In this document: in pieces, positions 24,348 to 31,239 of the stretch
Layout: the number at the start of each line of letters is the position of its first letter
How positions within the stretch are numbered: the stretch's first letter is position 1
DNA from: Bacillota bacterium
GTDB taxonomy: Bacteria; Bacillota; Clostridia; Acetivibrionales; DSM-1351
Assembly: GCA_023443515.1 (NCBI GenBank)
Contig: JAEZUC010000033.1
Span: 1-31,239 of the forward strand
Direction: 5' to 3'
DNA length: 31,239 nucleotides
The notes under the pieces: generated by a model
What the model was told of the DNA's origin: nothing
Database searches by the model: none
The model's input: only the letters and a program-made list of their open reading frames with translations
Made by a program: the position numbers and the translations under genes

Positions 24348-27300
24348 TTATTTGTAAAGTTCAACCAACTTTAACAAATGATCATAACGTTCCTTAGCAG
24401 CTTTCTCTGATTCTTGGAAGAGTTTTTCCGCACGTTCAGGGAATGCACGCTGTAAACGAGTATAACGTGTTTCATTATTTAGGAATTCTTGATATGTTCC
24501 ATCACCTGGCTTGGATGTCAAAGTAAATGGATTCTTTCCTTCTGCCTTCAATGCAGGGTTGAATGAGAAGAGGTTCCAGTAACCGGAAGCAACAGCCTTC
24601 TTCATTTCATCCTGACAGTGGTTCATACCACCCTTAACTCCGTGGAGTTCACATGGAGCATAACCGATAATCAATGATGGTCCGTTATAAGCTTCTGCTT
24701 CAGCAATAACTTTAATTGTTTGGTTTGGATTAGCACCAAGAGCAATCTGTGCTACGTAAACGTAACCATAGCTCATAGCCATTTCAGCAAGACTCTTCTT
24801 GCCTATATCCTTACCTGCTGCTGCAAATTGGCAAACTTCACCGATATTTGAAGCCTTTGATAACTGTCCGCCTGTATTTGAGTACATTTCTGTATCAAAT
24901 ACCAAAACGTTTACATTTTCTCCTGAAGCGAGTACATGGTCAAGTCCACCGAATCCGATATCATATGCCCATCCGTCACCACCGATAATCCATACAGATT
25001 TCTTAGAAAGATACTGTTTCTTTTCAAGAATCTCCTTGGAAAGCTCACATCCTGCAGTAGCAGCTTTTTCAAGTTCTGCAATCAAAGCCTTAGTAGCAGG
25101 TGTGTTTTCTCTTGTCATATCCTTTGTCTCAATGAATTTAGCAATAGCAGCCTTCAATTCATCAGAAGCCTTATCCGCTACAGCAAGCTTTTCAATCTTA
25201 GCTATCGCCTGATCACGGAGAACCTTCTGTCCAAGTTGCATACCGTAACCATGCTCAGCGTTATCTTCAAACAATGAGTTTGCCCAAGCCGGCCCCATTT
25301 GAGAATCCTTATTTACTGTATATGGACCTGTAGCAGCAGGGCCTCCCCATATAGAAGAACATCCTGTAGCATTTGAAATATACATTTGTTCACCGAACAA
25401 CTGAGTTACCAAACGAGCATATGATGTTTCAGCACATCCAGCACAGCTTCCTGAGAATTCGAGAAGAGGTTGATTGAACTGTGAACCCTTAACAGTAGTA
25501 TCTGCAGGCATTCCAGGTTTCTTACCAACATTTGCTACCAGATAATCAAATACCGGCTGTTCTTCAGCTTGTGATTCCTGAGGTACCATCTTAATAGCCT
25601 TTTCCTTAACAGGACATACTGTGATACATTCACCACAACCCATACAATCCAAAGGAGATACACTCATAGTAAATTTGTAATCACTAGCTTTTGGCTTAGT
25701 ATCCGCTAATTTAATATTAGCAGGTGCAGCCTTTATTTCATCATCACTAAGCATGAATGGACGAATAGTTGCATGTGAACATACAAATGCACAACTGTTA
25801 CATTGTAAGCATAAGTTTGCATCCCATTCCGGAACCAATACTGCTGTTCCACGCTTTTCATATGCAGAAGCACCCTGTTCAAACTGTCCGTCTGCAATAT
25901 TAGCAAATGCAGATACTGGTAAGCTGTCACCATCCATTAAAGCTATTGGGTTAAGAAGATTCTTAACCATATCAACTAATTCAGGACGACCTGTGAGTTC
26001 AGGTGCTGCAGGATCAGCTTCAGGATTTGCCCATGAAGCAGGAACTTCAACTTTATGAAGTGCGCTTACACCTGCATCAATAGCTTTGTAGTTCATTTCT
26101 ACAATAGCGTCACCCTTCTTGCCGTAAGACTTCTTAGCAGCTTCCTTCATGAACTTAATAGCTTCATCAATTGGCATTACTTTTGCCAGCTTGAAGAATG
26201 CGGATTGAAGGATAGTATTGGTACGTTTACCCATACCAATTTCAGCTGCTTTATCAATAGCGTTTATTGTATATAACTGAATATTATTGTCTGCAATATA
26301 TTTCTTTGCTGCAGCATTCAATTTAGTATCTAATTCTTCATCAGACCACTGACAGTTGATCATGAAGATTCCGCCCGGTTTAACATCCTGAACCATCTTG
26401 AATCCTTTAACAACGTATGATGGGTTGTGACATGCAACAAAGTCAGCCTGATTTATGTAATATGGACTCTTGATTGGCTTATCACCGAATCTAAGGTGAG
26501 AAATAGTTACACCACCTGTTTTCTTTGAGTCATATTGGAAATATGCCTGAATATACTTATCAGTGTGGTCACCGATAATCTTAGTTGAATTCTTGTTAGC
26601 ACCAACAGTTCCATCTCCGCCGAGACCCCAGAACTTACATTCAACAGTACCTGCTGCTGCAGTTATAGGAGCTGGCTTGATTTCAGGTAAGCTTAAATGT
26701 GTAACATCATCTACGATACCTAATGTAAAGCGTGACTTAGGAGCATCCTTTTTCAGTTCAGTAAATACTGCAAATACTGAAGATGGAGGAGTATCCTTTG
26801 AACCCAGACCATAACGGCCATTAGTTACAACTATATCATTAAGTCCTGCTTCACGAAGAGTAGTAGCAACATCAAGATACAATGGTTCACCCAATGCTCC
26901 TGGTTCTTTTGTACGGTCAAGAACAGCTATTTTCTTTACTGTCTTTGGAAGAACCTTCAGCAAACTGCTGGAAACCCAAGGACGATACAAACGAACCTTG
27001 ATAAGACCAACTTTTTCACCTGCAGCAGTTAAGTAGTCTACTACTTCTTCAGCTACATCACAGAATGAACCCATAGCTACTATAACATGTTCAGCATCAG
27101 CTGCTCCGTAATAGTTGAATAAATCATAATTTGTACCAAGTTTAGCGTTTACCTTTGCCATGTATTTTTCAACAACAGCTGGTAATTTATCATATGTAGT
27201 ATTACATGCTTCACGGTGCTGGAAGAATATATCTCCATTTTCATGTGAACCACGCATTGATGGCTTTTCAGGGTTCAATGCATGCTCACGGAAAGCCTTT

Positions 27301-27899
27301 ATTGAATCCATATCACACATTTCTTTTAAGTCTGCATAATCCCATGTGTCAATTTTCTGAACTTCGTGGGATGTACGGAAACCATCAAAGAAGTTTATGA
27401 AAGGAACTTTGCCTTCAATTGTTGCTAGATGTGCAACTGCACTTAAATCCATTACTTCCTGTGGATTTGATTCAGCTAACATTGCAAAACCTGTTTGACG
27501 GCAAGCATATACGTCACTATGATCACCGAAGATGTTCAATGCATGTGTAGAAACTGTACGTGCAGAAACATGGAAAACGCTAGGAAGTAATTCGCCTGCG
27601 ATTTTATACATGTTAGGAATCATCAAAAGAAGACCTTGTGATGCTGTGAATGTTGTTGTAAGAGCACCTGCAGCTAATGAACCATGAACAGTTCCCGCAG
27701 CTCCTGCCTCAGACTGTAGTTCAACAACTTTAACCTGACTACCAAAAATGTTTTCTCTACCTGCAGCAGACCATTGGTCAACAGAGTCGGCCATTGGGCT
27801 TGAAGGTGTGATTGGGTAAATAGCAGCAACATCTGTAAACGCATAGGATACGTGTGCGGCAGCTGTATTGCCATCCATCGATTGTTTATGTCTTGACAT
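24348..27899 (-). CDS. nifJ: Pyruvate:ferredoxin (flavodoxin) oxidoreductase
   Basis: Oxidises pyruvate to acetyl-CoA and CO2 while reducing ferredoxin, the central step of clostridial fermentation. The single 1183-residue chain has the full domain order: pyruvate-binding domain I with AAIYPITPSSPMAD (about 25-38), domain II, gamma domain with GLGGDGTVGANKNS (about 425-438), two 4Fe-4S clusters CLQCNSCAFVC (about 695) and CMGCGECITVCP (about 755), an extra-cluster Cys motif GSCAGCAE (about 820) and the thiamine diphosphate motif GDGWAYDIGFGG through NTGGQ (about 975-1010). All cluster cysteines are present. AAGGAGGT lies eight bases before the ATG. Its promoter is overlapped by palindromes (27970-28022). 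Confidence 0.97.
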   Translation of the reverse strand: MSRHKQSMDGNTAAAHVSYAFTDVAAIYPITPSSPMADSVDQWSAAGRENIFGSQVKVVELQSEAGAAGTVHGSLAAGALTTTFTASQGLLLMIPNMYKIAGELLPSVFHVSARTVSTHALNIFGDHSDVYACRQTGFAMLAESNPQEVMDLSAVAHLATIEGKVPFINFFDGFRTSHEVQKIDTWDYADLKEMCDMDSIKAFREHALNPEKPSMRGSHENGDIFFQHREACNTTYDKLPAVVEKYMAKVNAKLGTNYDLFNYYGAADAEHVIVAMGSFCDVAEEVVDYLTAAGEKVGLIKVRLYRPWVSSSLLKVLPKTVKKIAVLDRTKEPGALGEPLYLDVATTLREAGLNDIVVTNGRYGLGSKDTPPSSVFAVFTELKKDAPKSRFTLGIVDDVTHLSLPEIKPAPITAAAGTVECKFWGLGGDGTVGANKNSTKIIGDHTDKYIQAYFQYDSKKTGGVTISHLRFGDKPIKSPYYINQADFVACHNPSYVVKGFKMVQDVKPGGIFMINCQWSDEELDTKLNAAAKKYIADNNIQLYTINAIDKAAEIGMGKRTNTILQSAFFKLAKVMPIDEAIKFMKEAAKKSYGKKGDAIVEMNYKAIDAGVSALHKVEVPASWANPEADPAAPELTGRPELVDMVKNLLNPIALMDGDSLPVSAFANIADGQFEQGASAYEKRGTAVLVPEWDANLCLQCNSCAFVCSHATIRPFMLSDDEIKAAPANIKLADTKPKASDYKFTMSVSPLDCMGCGECITVCPVKEKAIKMVPQESQAEEQPVFDYLVANVGKKPGMPADTTVKGSQFNQPLLEFSGSCAGCAETSYARLVTQLFGEQMYISNATGCSSIWGGPAATGPYTVNKDSQMGPAWANSLFEDNAEHGYGMQLGQKVLRDQAIAKIEKLAVADKASDELKAAIAKFIETKDMTRENTPATKALIAELEKAATAGCELSKEILEKKQYLSKKSVWIIGGDGWAYDIGFGGLDHVLASGENVNVLVFDTEMYSNTGGQLSKASNIGEVCQFAAAGKDIGKKSLAEMAMSYGYVYVAQIALGANPNQTIKVIAEAEAYNGPSLIIGYAPCELHGVKGGMNHCQDEMKKAVASGYWNLFSFNPALKAEGKNPFTLTSKPGDGTYQEFLNNETRYTRLQRAFPERAEKLFQESEKAAKERYDHLLKLVELYK

Positions 27900-27943
27900 T
27901 TTAACTTACCTCCTTAATAACTAAAAACACTATTCAACGACAT

Positions 27944-27972
27944 ATTCTATCATTTTTTTGCCCATTTGTAAA
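27944..27972 (-). promoter_or_regulatory. Sigma-A promoter for nifJ/por
   Basis: TTTACA (27967-27972) and TAGAAT (27944-27949) on the minus strand, 17-base spacer, each one base off consensus. The leader is about 38 bases. Confidence 0.78.
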
Positions 27973-27987
27973 GGTTGTACAGCCTTT
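27970..27987. promoter_or_regulatory. Palindromic operator candidate overlapping the por -35
   Basis: AAAGGTTGTACAGCCTTT is an 18-base palindrome with a single mismatched pair. It overlaps the -35 by three bases, a position where a bound protein would affect polymerase. The TTGTACA core fits GntR-type operators in general. Confidence 0.5.
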
Positions 27988-27996
27988 GTTTTGTTC

Positions 27997-28022
27997 TTTG
28001 TATACAACATTTTTTATACAAA
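27997..28022. promoter_or_regulatory. Second inverted repeat upstream of the por promoter
   Basis: TTTGTATA (27997-28004) is repeated inverted as TATACAAA (28015-28022), and TTGTATACAA (27998-28007) is itself a perfect 10-base palindrome. It lies upstream of the -35, as an activator site or second repressor site would. Confidence 0.45.
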
Positions 28023-28174
28023 TCCTTTGAAATTCCCTTATACACCGTTAACAGTTTCCTTGTATTTTATAAATATCATCCAATATACAGATTTACATAA
28101 TATATTAATTAGACACTAATAAATACTAAAAATTGTTTATTATAACAGTACACCAATTATTTTGTATTAATTAG

Positions 28175-28366
28175 TCATACCATAAACTGTAAAAATACCA
28201 AAAGTATAAGCCCGGGTACTCCAAGAATTCCAATTATCAAAGCAGAGTAAATATTAAGTGCTATATTGAAATCAAAATATAAGCCTATAAAGTTAATAAT
28301 TATTAATAAAATAACACCAAGAATTATATTGATGAAAAGTTTTTTAAACCCTTTTCCTATATTCAT
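28175..28366 (-). CDS. bofA: BofA-like pro-sigma-K processing inhibitor family protein
   Basis: A 63-residue membrane protein with two hydrophobic helices (about 10-30 and 35-62) and the family motif NIYSALIIGILGVPGLILL. In Bacillus, BofA holds the SpoIVFB protease inactive in the outer forespore membrane. It is shorter than Bacillus BofA (about 87), lacking one N-terminal helix. GGGG lies seven bases before the ATG. It is next to yaaL, as in the Bacillus recR-yaaL-bofA locus, though a terminator (28449-28484) separates them here. Confidence 0.82.
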   Translation of the reverse strand: MNIGKGFKKLFINIILGVILLIIINFIGLYFDFNIALNIYSALIIGILGVPGLILLVFLQFMV

Positions 28367-28448
28367 ATTACTGCCCCTTCCTATAAAAGGTTTGTCCCTG
28401 CTATAAGAAATATATTAACTATGTACGGTAAATATTCTGTAAAAATAA

Positions 28449-28484
28449 AAAAGGACTTTATTCACTGTGGAATAAGGTCCTTTT
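28449..28484. terminator. Terminator downstream of yaaL
   Basis: AAAAGGACTTTATTC (28449-28463) pairs with GAATAAGGTCCTTTT (28470-28484) with one G-T wobble and a six-base loop; eight bases after the yaaL stop on the minus strand. Confidence 0.82.
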
Positions 28485-28492
28485 AGGTCCAA

Positions 28493-28747
28493 TTACAATT
28501 GATTAATGCCTATGGCTTTTGCCTTCTTTATCAAAAATTCAAACATTGTTTCATAGGCCTTTATCTGGTATGTATAGTAGTCAACCATTAATGAATCATT
28601 TACATAGTCAAAATTTTTGTAGGCCTTTTGCAATTCAACTTTTACCTTTTCTATTTCATTCAGGAGAATAAATTTCTCATTGGCCAATTCTTTCGCTTCT
28701 GATGTTTTTACAACATTGTTTAATGACCTGTTAAACGATATTTCCAT
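28493..28747 (-). CDS. YaaL-like DUF2508 family protein
   Basis: An 84-residue, mainly helical protein with the DUF2508/YaaL pattern: a central EIEKVKVELQKAYKNFDYV and YYTYQIKAYETMFEFLIKKAK near the end. Function is unknown. The position beside bofA supports the family call. AAGGAG lies seven bases before the ATG. The family is usually found after recR, which is not here. Confidence 0.75.
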   Translation of the reverse strand: MEISFNRSLNNVVKTSEAKELANEKFILLNEIEKVKVELQKAYKNFDYVNDSLMVDYYTYQIKAYETMFEFLIKKAKAIGINQL

Positions 28748-28828
28748 AATTGAACTCCTTAATACATTATAATATATTATAATGATTGACCCATTATAAT
28801 ACTATTTATGCAAATCGGGAAATATTCG

Positions 28829-29365
28829 CTACTGATATTTTTCAACCATTAGTGCCCCATTCTTTTTTAAGATCTCAAGAATATCCTCAGAACGTTCTTC
28901 ATCGGTCATCATACTAAATAGAGCCTTACCGTTAGAAACTAATTTTTCAAACTCCTTTTTTTTATTTCTGGGAACTTGGAAATCAATAAATCCTCCTATT
29001 ACTCCACCTGCAAACAGCCCTATAAATAGGCCTCCTATAGGCCCTGCTGCTGCAACAAAACCCAAACCCTGAACAAACATACTTACTCCGCCTATAAGTA
29101 TACCTGCAATACCTCCAATAATACCCCCTGTTACTATGCCGTCAGAGATTCTTACACTTAAGCTTGCTGGTCTGACGAAGGGCTTGCTGTTTTTCCCGCT
29201 TGTTTCTATATTTACGTCGTTATTGGGCTTATATCTGTTTATATTGCTTCCTGTTTTGGTTATTATAGATATATTATCCGTTCTAAGCCCTTTTTCACGG
29301 ATTTCATAGGCTGCTTTTTCAGCATTTTCATAAGCTTCAAATATCGCTACTACCGTTTTGGCCAT
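28829..29365 (-). CDS. YflT-like general stress protein with glycine-zipper membrane segment
   Basis: A 178-residue protein. The N-terminal part (1-40, TVVAIFEAYENAEKAAYEIREKGL) is the alpha/beta domain of the YflT/general stress 17M family. The middle (about 75-130) has two glycine-rich hydrophobic stretches (GGIIGGIAGILIGGVSMF, GGLFIGLFAGGVIGG) like DUF1269-type proteins. The C-terminal helix domain is charged. Homologues are induced by heat or salt; the biochemical role is unknown. CAGGAG lies eight bases upstream of the ATG. Confidence 0.72.
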   Translation of the reverse strand: MAKTVVAIFEAYENAEKAAYEIREKGLRTDNISIITKTGSNINRYKPNNDVNIETSGKNSKPFVRPASLSVRISDGIVTGGIIGGIAGILIGGVSMFVQGLGFVAAAGPIGGLFIGLFAGGVIGGFIDFQVPRNKKKEFEKLVSNGKALFSMMTDEERSEDILEILKKNGALMVEKYQ

Positions 29366-29429
29366 AAAACCACTCCTGTTTAATCAAGTAGTTTTATATT
29401 TTACTCAAACTGCTTGTGTTTATGCAAAT

Positions 29430-30068
29430 TTAGACATACTTTAGTAGGTCAGCAGGGCATTCTATAAATATATCCGGCTCAACCCTTTCAAGATCAGTTC
29501 TCTTACTGTATGTCCATGCCACAGCGGCACTTCTGATTCCTGCATTCTTTGCGCACAATATGTCTAACGGACTGTCCCCTACGTATAAAACTTCATCCTT
29601 GTTTTTAACTCCAGCTTTACCCATCGCAACAATTAATGGATCACCATCCGGTTTGTGTTTTTTTGAATCCTCCGATCCGTTAACAAATATAAAGAATTGA
29701 TCAAGATTAAATAGTTTTAAGCCTTTGAGAGCCAATTCTCTCCTTTTTGATGTAACAACTCCCATAATTATGCCTTTTTCATATAGTCTCTTTATAGTCT
29801 CAAAAATCCCAATAAAAACTCCAATACAGCTGTCATGTCTTCTATCATTATAATCCCTGTAAGTCTTTGCTAGCTCCTCTTCGTGTCCTGGATATAAATC
29901 TCTCAAGTGATTGATTAAAGGCATACCAATATAGCTTATTGTCTCTTCTTCAGGACGTGTTTCGCCAAAATGGTGAATAAATGTGTAATTGAAAGAATCC
30001 AAAATCAAAGGGACAGTATCAATAAGTGTACCGTCAAGATCAAAAAAAATATACTTAAAATTATTCAT
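29430..30068 (-). CDS. HAD-family phosphatase, PpaX/Gph-like
   Basis: A 212-residue HAD hydrolase of the phosphoglycolate phosphatase/pyrophosphatase PpaX group. Motif I is FFDLDGTLIDT (residues 7-17, nucleophile Asp9), motif II GVVTSKRRELA, motif III Lys in KKHKPDGDP, and motif IV YVGDSPLDILCAKNAG. Length matches PpaX (about 215). In-frame codons extend to 30146, but homologues begin just before the DLDGT motif and GGATGA precedes ATG 30068, so that start is preferred; an ATG at 30083 is an alternative. The substrate could be pyrophosphate, phosphoglycolate or a sugar phosphate. It is divergent from pssA. Confidence 0.87.
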   Translation of the reverse strand: MNNFKYIFFDLDGTLIDTVPLILDSFNYTFIHHFGETRPEEETISYIGMPLINHLRDLYPGHEEELAKTYRDYNDRRHDSCIGVFIGIFETIKRLYEKGIIMGVVTSKRRELALKGLKLFNLDQFFIFVNGSEDSKKHKPDGDPLIVAMGKAGVKNKDEVLYVGDSPLDILCAKNAGIRSAAVAWTYSKRTDLERVEPDIFIECPADLLKYV

Positions 30069-30156
30069 AATAGTATCATCCATTTCTCTAATATAAGTAA
30101 TGACTATCATACTTAGTAAACTTAAACTCGTATAATAGATTAGCAAATTATTTAGC

Positions 30157-30185
30157 TTGTTAATTTTTATGATATTAATTATAAT
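30157..30185 (+). promoter_or_regulatory. Sigma-A promoter for pssA
   Basis: TTGTTA (30157-30162) and a perfect TATAAT (30180-30185) with 17-base spacer on the plus strand; leader of about 97 bases. Confidence 0.6.
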
Positions 30186-30288
30186 CTATATTATATGTAA
30201 ATCATATATAATTAAGTTTATATATTTTACGAAATAGAAATTAACCGTAAAAAGCGTAATTATTATTTTAAAGTAGAGGGTGGATCAT

Positions 30289-30828
30289 TTGAAAAACACG
30301 ATTAAGCATTCATTGCCTAACCTCCTAACGTTTATAAATCTCTCACTTGGAATTATTGCATTACTATTTGCAATAAAAGACGACTTGATTCAGGCATCCC
30401 TTTTAGTTATGGTGGCAGCATTAACAGACAGATTTGACGGCAAGGTGGCAAGAATGTTGGATAGTACAAGTGAACTTGGAAAAGAATTGGATTCGCTTTC
30501 GGACTTAATCTCCTTTGGTGTAGCTCCAATAATAATTGCCTGGAAAATAAGTTTCTTTGATGTAACAGTAATTGGGTATTTACTTGCAGTGATGTTTCCT
30601 ATTGCAGGTGCATACAGACTGGCACGGTACAATGTCACTACATTTACCAATGTATTTTCAGGAGTTCCCATAACTATTGCAGGTGCATTTTTATCCATAG
30701 TAAATTTGTACAACAGCTTTTCAATTGAACATCATAACTATAGTAATGTGAATACCATAGTAACTGGGGTAATTATCGTTTTACTTTCCTATCTTATGGT
30801 CAGTAAAATCCAAATTAAGAAAAGGTAA
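30289..30828 (+). CDS. pssA: CDP-diacylglycerol-serine O-phosphatidyltransferase
   Basis: Integral membrane enzyme making phosphatidylserine from CDP-diacylglycerol and serine. The 179 residues have the CDP-alcohol phosphatidyltransferase motif, DG-x2-AR-x8-G-x3-D-x3-D, here from FDGKVARML to GKELDSLSD (about 48-72), and about six hydrophobic helices. A GTG at 30280 is in frame, but the ribosome site GAGGG lies directly on it; TTG 30289 is eight bases downstream and gives the family-like start MKNTIKHSLPNLLTFINL, so it is chosen. Substrate choice (serine rather than glycerol or inositol) is by family resemblance. No psd gene follows in the window. Confidence 0.85.
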   Translation: MKNTIKHSLPNLLTFINLSLGIIALLFAIKDDLIQASLLVMVAALTDRFDGKVARMLDSTSELGKELDSLSDLISFGVAPIIIAWKISFFDVTVIGYLLAVMFPIAGAYRLARYNVTTFTNVFSGVPITIAGAFLSIVNLYNSFSIEHHNYSNVNTIVTGVIIVLLSYLMVSKIQIKKR

Positions 30829-30837
30829 ATATTTTTT

Positions 30838-30874
30838 AAGAACCATGGTTTAAAAATAATCATGGTTCTTTTTT
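30838..30874 (+). terminator. Terminator downstream of pssA
   Basis: AAGAACCATG (30838-30847) pairs with CATGGTTCTT (30861-30870), followed by TTTT. Confidence 0.85.
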
Positions 30875-31007
30875 ATTCACATTTTATATAAAAAACTAAT
30901 TTTTTATCCACAAATTATTATATCAATGTTAATAACCTACAAAAATATTATAAAGCCTGTGAATTAAAATGAAGGACTTCATTGTCATTACGTTCCTCTA
31001 AATAACT

Positions 31008-31058
31008 AAAAACGGACACTAATTTTGAATTTTAATTTCAAAATAGTGTCCGTTTTTT
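31008..31058. terminator. Long stem-loop, terminator-like, near the IS left end
   Basis: AAAAACGGACACTAATTTTGAA (31008-31029) pairs with the TTCAAAATAGTGTCCGTTTTTT arm ending near 31058, with one unpaired A, and T-run on the plus side. It may shield the transposase gene from outside transcription, a common device of insertion sequences. Confidence 0.65.
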
Positions 31059-31070
31059 ATTTCTAAAACG

Positions 31071-31100
31071 CTGAAAAGCCTGATAAATCAGGCTTTTCAG
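31071..31100. repeat. Perfect 13-bp stem-loop without T-run
   Basis: CTGAAAAGCCTGA (31071-31083) and TCAGGCTTTTCAG (31088-31100) flank a four-base loop. It has no following T-run, so it is not a standard terminator. It lies 115 bases before the transposase start. Confidence 0.75.
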
Positions 31101-31171
31101 ACAAATTGTGGCCAGACTGTCCGAAAACCCCACGAAATAGCCATTTTGTGTAATTTCTCAACAGGTTTTTG

Positions 31172-31180
31172 TGGTATAAT
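31172..31180 (+). promoter_or_regulatory. Extended -10 promoter of the transposase
   Basis: TGGTATAAT (31172-31180) is an extended -10 element. No good -35 is seen at 16-18 bases. It lies 34 bases before the ATG. Confidence 0.55.
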
Positions 31181-31214
31181 ATAGTAAATAAACGAATACT
31201 TCCGGAGGTTTGCC

Positions 31215-31239
31215 ATGAAATACGTACAAGGCCAAGACC
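31215..31239 (+). CDS. IS1182-family transposase, first eight codons only
   Basis: After CGGAGG (six to seven bases upstream), ATG begins MKYVQGQD before the window ends. IS1182-family DDE transposases characteristically start with KYVQGQ[DN]R followed by a QxxLFPPxLDE motif, which would lie just outside. Only 25 bases are visible, so the call rests on that short match, the ribosome site and the upstream hairpins. Confidence 0.6.

Larger units (their letters stand above)
31008..31239 (+). mobile_element. Left part of an IS1182-type insertion sequence, cut by the window
   Basis: The transposase start at 31215 and the two strong stem-loops before it indicate the 5' end of an insertion sequence. 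The true left terminus is not resolved, because the other end is outside the window and the terminal repeat cannot be matched; 31008 is a guess at the outermost associated structure. Confidence 0.45.

Noticed and set aside
27997..28022. Rex (redox) operator upstream of por
   Set aside because: The inverted repeat does not fit the TTGTTAAnnnnTTAACAA pattern; spacing and core differ.
1..31239. CRISPR arrays, tRNA or rRNA genes
   Set aside because: No regularly spaced direct repeats, cloverleaf-like segments or rRNA-like stretches were seen on either strand by eye.

Overview
The window reads as the chromosome of a low-GC, spore-forming anaerobic clostridium. The evidence is cortex-lysis genes (sleB-ypeB), a SipL-type SPOCS/LysM coat protein, a BofA/YaaL pair, a CotS-like protein, a YabG-like N-terminal domain, plus pyruvate:ferredoxin oxidoreductase and formate-tetrahydrofolate ligase. 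A Ruminiclostridium-like species is a tentative guess; nothing here fixes the genus.

Layout. 1-1165: 3'-truncated peptide deformylase and an unrecognised four-helix membrane protein with its own promoter. 1189-3291: sleB-ypeB germination operon, divergent from a GT28 diacylglycerol glucosyltransferase-like gene (3479-4591). 4597-5523: lipoprotein with SH3b repeats and an NlpC/P60 domain that lacks its catalytic Cys and one His. 5574-8729: YhaO/YhaN (SbcD/SbcC-like) pair. 8771-12723: AcpS, a multi-GAF protein and a FapA/DUF342 protein. 12798-16655: a two-helix membrane coiled-coil protein of unknown family, a GNAT acetyltransferase, a PspA/IM30 (ESCRT-III superfamily) protein and a Vps4-like AAA+ ATPase with a degenerate first AAA-like domain. 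16743-20958: GntR regulator, ispE, sipL, veg and a truncated yabG-like gene, matching the yabG-veg-...-ispE order known from spore formers. 21222-22892: fhs on the plus strand. 22960-23943: CotS-like kinase fold. 24348-27899: nifJ/por with a promoter overlapped by palindromic operator-like sites. 28175-29365: bofA, yaaL and a YflT-like stress protein. 29430-30068: PpaX-like HAD phosphatase. 30289-30828: pssA. The right edge holds the first codons of an IS1182-type transposase.

How the genes work together. Three themes recur: spore formation and germination; envelope and lipid biology (PspA/AAA+, GT28 glycolipid synthase, PssA, AcpS); and core anaerobic carbon flow (Por, Fhs). Promoters with 17-bp spacers could be read for ispE, veg (two in tandem), por, the AAA+ gene, the NlpC gene, pssA and the membrane protein at 456-1001. 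Most transcription units have readable stem-loop terminators.

The most interesting candidate system is the PspA / Vps4-like AAA+ / membrane coiled-coil cluster (12798-16655), which has the parts list of an ESCRT-III-type membrane-remodelling machine. PspA with AAA ATPases is a known genomic association; the membrane coiled-coil partner is one I cannot place. All function calls are from reading sequence by eye; no database search was possible.
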